Source: Xenoacremonium recifei (taxonomy: Eukaryota; Ascomycota; Sordariomycetes; Hypocreales; Nectriaceae). Taken from it: a stretch of DNA of 64,000 nucleotides. Below are positions 59,133 to 64,000 of this stretch, piece by piece (positions within the stretch are counted from its first letter, which is position 1; each line of letters opens with the position of its first letter). A model generated the notes under the pieces. The model was given only the letters and a program-made list of their open reading frames with translations. It was not told the origin of the DNA and made no database searches. A program made the translations under genes and the position numbers. The stretch is from NCBI GenBank assembly GCA_012184525.1, contig WOFQ01000003.1, positions 620,001-684,000 on the forward strand. The letters run 5' to 3'.

Positions 59133-62100
59133 TCAGAAGGGAACTGCCTTTTGTAAGATAATAGCAGTAAAGACGCCTGCAAGGCCGTTAGTTGTGATTG
59201 TCCCAAGAATGGTCAAAGACTAATTATTAGTCAACCGCACTTACCCAGAAAGATGAGAACACCATAAGCAAATAAACTATTGCTGGAGGTGGTCAAAAAT
59301 CTCCAACCATTCGCAGCAGTAGTTTTTGCAGTGATATAATATGACCTTTGGCTTTCCTCGAGAGCCAGGAACTTGTCGGAACTGGACGTAGCAAGAGCAT
59401 CCACACTTCTGATCCGTTTTCCCTCCACAGAAATAGAGGAGCAGACTTCCTCCCCGCCTTCCTTCTCATCAAGAAGTTTTTCTTCCACTAGCTCATGTTG
59501 TGCGAGAGCTGTGTTCCTCCTAACGAGTGCCAGGATCTGTGACTTGTTCTCAAAGTTCCATATCTCCAGCAATTCCACCAGGCTTATTTCATCGCGGCCG
59601 TAAACGCAGCGAACCTCCTCAATGTCGAGCAAATCAAGCGATTTTCTCATGAGAAGGCCCCGCCCTTCGACAAGGCTAAAGACAGAAGCATGACAACGCT
59701 CGCCATCTGAAGTGAAAGATACGCGCAAATCTGGGTCAGCACCACATCTAAGCATACCCTCTATCGCAAAATCATCTTGACCTATATCGCCACCGTAACA
59801 GTGCGATTCCACACAACTAAGAACTATATAATACCAAAGAGGAACCTCAACAACCTGACTCCCTCTATGTGTAAGTTCAAGATATGAAGCTGAGGTCGCG
59901 TCCAGGCCGTGGGCGTGAAAGAGACTGATACAATCCATTAGAGACTGCTTAGGATAGACTTCTCTGTCGAAGGGTTCTTCCAGGAGCCACAAGGGTTCTT
60001 CCAGGAGCCACATGAACAAGTGAACAATGGAGACGCCACGCAAGTGATCAGAATCCCGTTCTAGTTCCCGCTTGACGTAGTCGAAATTGTTGAAATATGC
60101 GGCGAGATACAGGGGCTGACGAATATTCATGTGTTCCGAACCCTGCTGAGTTCCCTGGTCATTCCTTGACGCATAGTTGACCACAAGTATACTATCTGGA
60201 ATACACCAGGCGATAAACTGATTTTGACAAGGTAGGGGGGGTAGTCTTTCCCATGCCTGAGCCAACAAACTCAAGAAAGAGTAAGGCGGCGTGTCTGTAC
60301 CATATTTTGTTCTCAGACCAACTGTGGTTGCTGATTTGATCTCCAGATCTTTCAATGCCGTGTGGTTGTGGTGATCACTCAGCCAGATTTCTGCGAGAAT
60401 GACATGAGACAGGGCGTCCAATCGATAAGTCGTTATAGTACTGGCTTGATAGAAATTCGGGTACAGAACGATGTGTAAATCGGACTGTTCCTTCAACGGC
60501 TTCCAACAACCCCTTGCAGCAGCCATTCAAACGCCTTGTCATAGATTGCATCAACTGAGAGTGTGACTCTGAGTTCAGTCGTTGACGAGATTGGAATTGC
60601 TCCCGCGAAGCGAACTCGCGGTCTTGTAGATAATCCTGTAGATAGGAATACGATATGAGCGAGAGGCTCAACCCCTTTGGCACCACCGTTAACAGAACCA
60701 TAGAAGCTATACAACAAGCTTCCTTCAGTTCGGGATCTTTGAGGGAATTCAAAATATGTCTCAAGAGATCGGCTAGCTCATTGGGTAAGGAAAGGACTTT
60801 CTCTTTGATGGCCGTAAAGGATGCGCCATCTTCGATTTGCTCCCGGATTCTTCGAACAACGAGTACAACCCAAAGGAAGATTCCCTCGGCATTATCAACG
60901 ACGATGTTTGTGATTTTTTTGAGCTCTTCCTTTCGGGGCATATGAGCGAGCATGTCTCGTACATAGCGTCTCAGATCTTGCCCCGTCAAGTTTTGTAGAC
61001 GAATTCGTTGATCTGCCGAGAACGCATTTTCGAAGACGTTGTATTCTCTGCTAGAAACGCAGATCTTAATATTTTCTGGGAAGAGGCCTGACCAGCTATG
61101 GATGGAATCGACCATAAGTTTGACGTCTTGTTGAGGAGTGCTGCCGTCGTATTCGTCGAGGGCATCGATAAAAAAGCAGAAGCAGTGGTTCTTGTTAAGA
61201 TCCTCATCTGAAATAAGTCGTGTGAATGCCTGTTGGACTTTTTTGTCTGAGAGATAGGCTGATCTGCTATGATTCTGCCATGGAATTGATTTTACCTTTG
61301 CCCAATAGTCAGGCATGGTGCTCTTGATGAGTTCGGGCTGCGCTGTGAATATCTCGTGTAGTAGAAACTTGAAAAGGCCAGCCATTGATTTCTGCATTCT
61401 CGACCCCGGCTTCCAGAAGAAGAAGCTTGCAAACACCAGAGTCTTATCTCCTTCAATTACGGCATGCTGTCAGCGGTTGTTTTCCTGAGCATAAGATATT
61501 GAGATACTTACCCGCCCAATGCTGCAGCAAAGTCTTCGTACATTCGTTCTCGCAAAGATATTTCATCAGAGTAGATTTGCCAGATCCCGCTTTGCCAGCG
61601 ATATGAAAGACCCCAGTGCCAGACGATAACCAGCGAGCAATTTTCATTCTAGCAGATGCTTTTGCTTCGTCTTCTCTAATGACGCTCTCATCATGCCAGG
61701 TTTCATAGTCTTCAACCGAGCCATTGTCGTCTGTAGAATCTTCCTTTTCCAAGGCTGAATAGGCGCCAATGTCATTCTGCAAAAGACGACATATTTCATA
61801 GAACTCGGCGTCTTCGGGGTTTTGTAGAGTTGTATCTTCTGCTAGGTCCGAGTCGTAAAGTTTCTTGTTCTTGAGGAAAGGACTGAAAACCCAGCGAAGA
61901 GTCTTGAGATGGGAATCATTTACAGTTTCGTAACGCGAGTACATTCCATCATAAGCTAGGGCATCAAGGACGCGTTGTTGGACGATAGCGTCGAGGCCTT
62001 GCTCTGAAATGCCCAGCAAGGTCCGGATTTGGTCTTGAGCTTCTCTAGAAAGGTGAAAGGCCTCGGCTCCTTGACGGATTGACTCAATCTCAGTACTCAA

Positions 62101-62646
62101 GCTTTCGAGCTTGCACGAGTCATCCTTTGCTGAAGTGAAAAGAGCGTCAAGTCTGGTCTGGATGTTGGAACTGCCAAAAGTATCAGCACAGCTGGAGATA
62201 ACGAATTAAATTAAACCAGCGTACCTTTGAAGATAAGTGAGCTGCAGGTCCAGTTGTCCTCGACACTGTATCAGCCTCTCTTCTAGTCTTCGCCGGTCGC
62301 CCTCAGACCATTTGAGTCTTAGACCAGCGACCACGCTGCGGGCCCAGGACTTTCGTGAAGCTTGAGCTTTCTGAACAAGATCTATGATCTGCTGGGACAA
62401 TCCTTTGCACTCATCCGCAAGTTGGCAGAGAGCTTTTTCTTCCGCTGATAGCTGTGCCTGATTTAGCGTCTGAATGTGATTGGCGAAGCGCTTCGCCTCT
62501 GTCATCACAACTTGGACATGACGGCTCTCTTCAGACAGGCCGGCTGGAAACTCATAAATCTCAGCCGCAAGTTTGACAACCTTCACGCCTGAGTCGATAA
62601 AGGTGATGATGCTGGATGCAAGGCCAATGGCCGATATAGGATCCAT
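59133..62646 (-). CDS. STAND/NACHT NTPase (NLR-like) with C-terminal membrane helix, one frameshift
   Basis: Exons 62225..62646, 61512..62170, 59245..61450 and 59133..59176, with introns of 54, 61 and 68 nt. Exon 3 changes frame by +1 near 60436-60441; ignoring one base gives 1109 aa. Order: a fungal NLR-type N-terminal helical domain (MDPISAIGLASSIITFIDSG, residues 1-140); linker; P-loop GKAGSGKST (333-341); Walker B FFIDALDEYD (453-462); ICVSSRE sensor; winged-helix part; THRSVPEFL motif. The C-half includes an ankyrin-like LYLAAYFNNFDYVKRELERD. Splicing the last 44-nt exon completes a TM helix, SLFAYGVLIFLGVFTAIILQ, before the stop. The upstream frame reads FLSSQY and then stops near 60375; the downstream frame resumes ITTYRLDALSHVILAEIW. 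Such proteins are fungal immune-type receptors; partner and ligand are unknown. Confidence 0.82.
59971..60012 (-). repeat. In-frame 21-bp tandem duplication in the STAND gene
   Basis: The plus-strand unit AGGGTTCTTCCAGGAGCCAC plus A occurs twice (59971-59991, 59992-60012) without mismatch. It encodes the repeated heptad WLLEEPL/WLLEEPF and keeps the frame. Perfect identity suggests a recent duplication. Confidence 0.9.
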
Positions 62647-63465
62647 GGTTGATGAGAGGCCACGCACGCCTAGGAGTGACCCTACGCCAGGTTGCGTTTA
62701 GTCATGCACGGAAATGAAGGTTAGGAAAAGCAGATTCAGCTGATCAGGCAACCAAATAAATCCCAACCCAACGCTGATAAGTCATGTGATGCGACCTGCA
62801 TATTGGCTTGCTTACGTGGTCGAGTCCCAGCCAACAGTCTTCCGGAGGCTTGCACGGCGGCCTTTTTAAAAAGTGCAAATATTGCAAAATCCCAGTTAAC
62901 TCGGAGATGAAACTCAATTATACCAAACCCCATTTCTATTTCCAGAGCTAAGCTGTTAGAGCTCTAAGCTGAGTTGGGCCTGAGGTGTGGCTGAGGAACC
63001 CGGAGTCCGGCTGACTTTGTAGTGCTCTGCCAGGGCCGAGGCTCCTGTCTCTAATACTTACGGAGTATCATTTAACCACCTCGTCTTATCGGTAAGAAAA
63101 CTCCGGTTTCTCAGATAACGTAAATATACCCACGGTTTCAAGGACACGCCTGTTCTCTTGGCGAACGGCATTTCGCAATAATGATTGGCCATTTGGCTCT
63201 TCGCTGTCTAAAGCAGATATGTCTAAATACATACATGTACTACAAAGATGGGCAAAGCTTCAAGGTTTTATTCTTAGGCACAATGAAGCAGCGAAACGTG
63301 AGTGACCGTGTATGGGGTTGTTTCAATCGACATCGTCGTGAATCTTGAACGGCGAGTGGTCCTCTGCACCGCCTGTCCTTGTAGAGCTACCGTCTCATTT
63401 CGCCATGGACGTGCTTCCCATATCCTCAGGCTTGGGACGCCCGATATTTCTTGCCGACTAGTCCT
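62647..63465. other. Intergenic, STAND gene promoter
   Basis: About 0.8 kb between two minus-strand genes. It holds the promoter of the STAND gene and the 3' flank of the dehydrogenase. No gene was seen; a spliced last exon of the dehydrogenase could extend into it. Confidence 0.45.
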
Positions 63466-64000
63466 TCAAGAAGACCATACACTTACTACCGCTGCCATGG
63501 CAAGTCGTGAAGATTGATCGCCTGCTCTCCTCAAGCCCATACGCATCAAGTTGAGCGCTTGGTTAGCCAAGAACACTGGGGCCTTCAGTCTCTGCGCTTC
63601 ATCAACGGCATCTTGCAGGTTGATTGCAACAGACTCTAGAGTGGAAGCGCCATCCTGGGTGGTCCAGTCTGGCTTTTGTCCTTGTTGGAAGGATTTGATG
63701 AGCGCTGGTCCGACAGAAGCAAGCATGTGGGAGCCTCCAGCTGCGTTCATGCAAACATCGAACAGTTGGTCGAGATCGAGTCCAACGAGATTTCCGAACG
63801 CAATGCATTCTGCAGCAGAGCAAAGGTGGATGCCCTTGAGAAGGTTGATGACAAGAGACAGCTTCTCTTCGTCACTGCGAGCGGTTCCGGGCCCGGCCTT
63901 GCCTTTGCCTTCATTATACAATCGAATGAGGCTGCTGTCGTCGTCTCCGCCGTAACCGCGCCCGATACCCGTGAAGTATACCTGTTCCGCCGTGCTCGTC
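63466..64000 (-). CDS. 6-phosphogluconate/3-hydroxyisobutyrate dehydrogenase-family protein, C-terminal part (partial)
   Basis: The frame is open to the right edge; the stop is at 63466-63468, so 177 C-terminal residues are visible. The first visible residues (EQVYFTGIGRGYGGDDDSSL) look like the end of one helical NAD-binding-11-type domain. The rest is a second one: VINLLKGIHLCSAAECIAFG, LFDVCMNAAGGSHML, LQDAVDEAQRLKAPVFLANQ. In the second domain the position of the usual catalytic Lys (K-x3-N before LL.GIH) is Ser, so it may be non-catalytic. These enzymes oxidise 3-hydroxy or tetronic acids with NAD(P). The tail AMAAVVSVWSS contains a possible donor GTAAGT near 63481-63486, so the true C-terminus may differ. 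The N-terminal Rossmann domain is outside the window. Confidence 0.8.
   Translation of the reverse strand, partial: TSTAEQVYFTGIGRGYGGDDDSSLIRLYNEGKGKAGPGTARSDEEKLSLVINLLKGIHLCSAAECIAFGNLVGLDLDQLFDVCMNAAGGSHMLASVGPALIKSFQQGQKPDWTTQDGASTLESVAINLQDAVDEAQRLKAPVFLANQALNLMRMGLRRAGDQSSRLAMAAVVSVWSS

Noticed and set aside
1..64000. tRNA, rRNA, CRISPR array or intact transposon
   Set aside because: Scanning for tRNA T-arm signatures, rRNA-like conserved text, regularly spaced repeats, transposase or reverse transcriptase motifs gave nothing convincing; a covariance-model search would be decisive for small RNAs.

Overview
The window looks like nuclear DNA of a filamentous ascomycete, probably a Sordariomycete and perhaps Hypocreales. 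Genes are broken by many short introns (about 49-121 nt) with GT..CTRAY..YAG signals. Encoded families are typically fungal: Zn2Cys6 regulators, GPI-tailed secreted proteins, a cutinase, a NACHT-type STAND protein and ILV2. No tRNA, rRNA, intact transposon or CRISPR array was recognised. All gene models were spliced by eye and checked for reading phase.

Layout. 1-15 kb is mostly housekeeping or conserved: a partial Gln-rich protein, a Cys-rich membrane protein, a secreted arylsulfotransferase-like protein, a ULD-domain protein, acetolactate synthase (ILV2) and a conserved unknown. 15-22 kb is gene-poor, with a C2H2 finger remnant and decayed-looking ORFs. 22-26 kb holds an amino acid permease, whose promoter carries a duplicated module with paired GATAAG boxes, and a D-erythronate dehydrogenase-like epimerase-family enzyme.

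26-50 kb is a dense accessory metabolic region: a Baeyer-Villiger-type monooxygenase, three Zn2Cys6 regulators, two MFS sugar-type transporters, an L-arabinitol dehydrogenase-like enzyme, two SDRs and a sulfatase without a signal peptide. The sulfatase is divergent from a transporter, across a promoter carrying an array of CGCGTAGNTCGGCCGGRAA repeats. The simplest reading is an inducible locus that imports a polyol, sugar acid or sulfated sugar and processes it inside the cell. One regulator carries two tandem Zn2Cys6 clusters. Another appears to have lost the splice acceptor inside its zinc cluster.

53-58 kb carries a convergent NCS1 purine/cytosine permease and cytosine deaminase pair, with at least six GATAAG boxes upstream of the permease, followed by a GPI-tailed cutinase-fold esterase. 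59-62.6 kb is a STAND/NACHT protein with a C-terminal membrane helix and one +1 frameshift. The right edge cuts a 6-phosphogluconate/3-hydroxyisobutyrate dehydrogenase-family gene.
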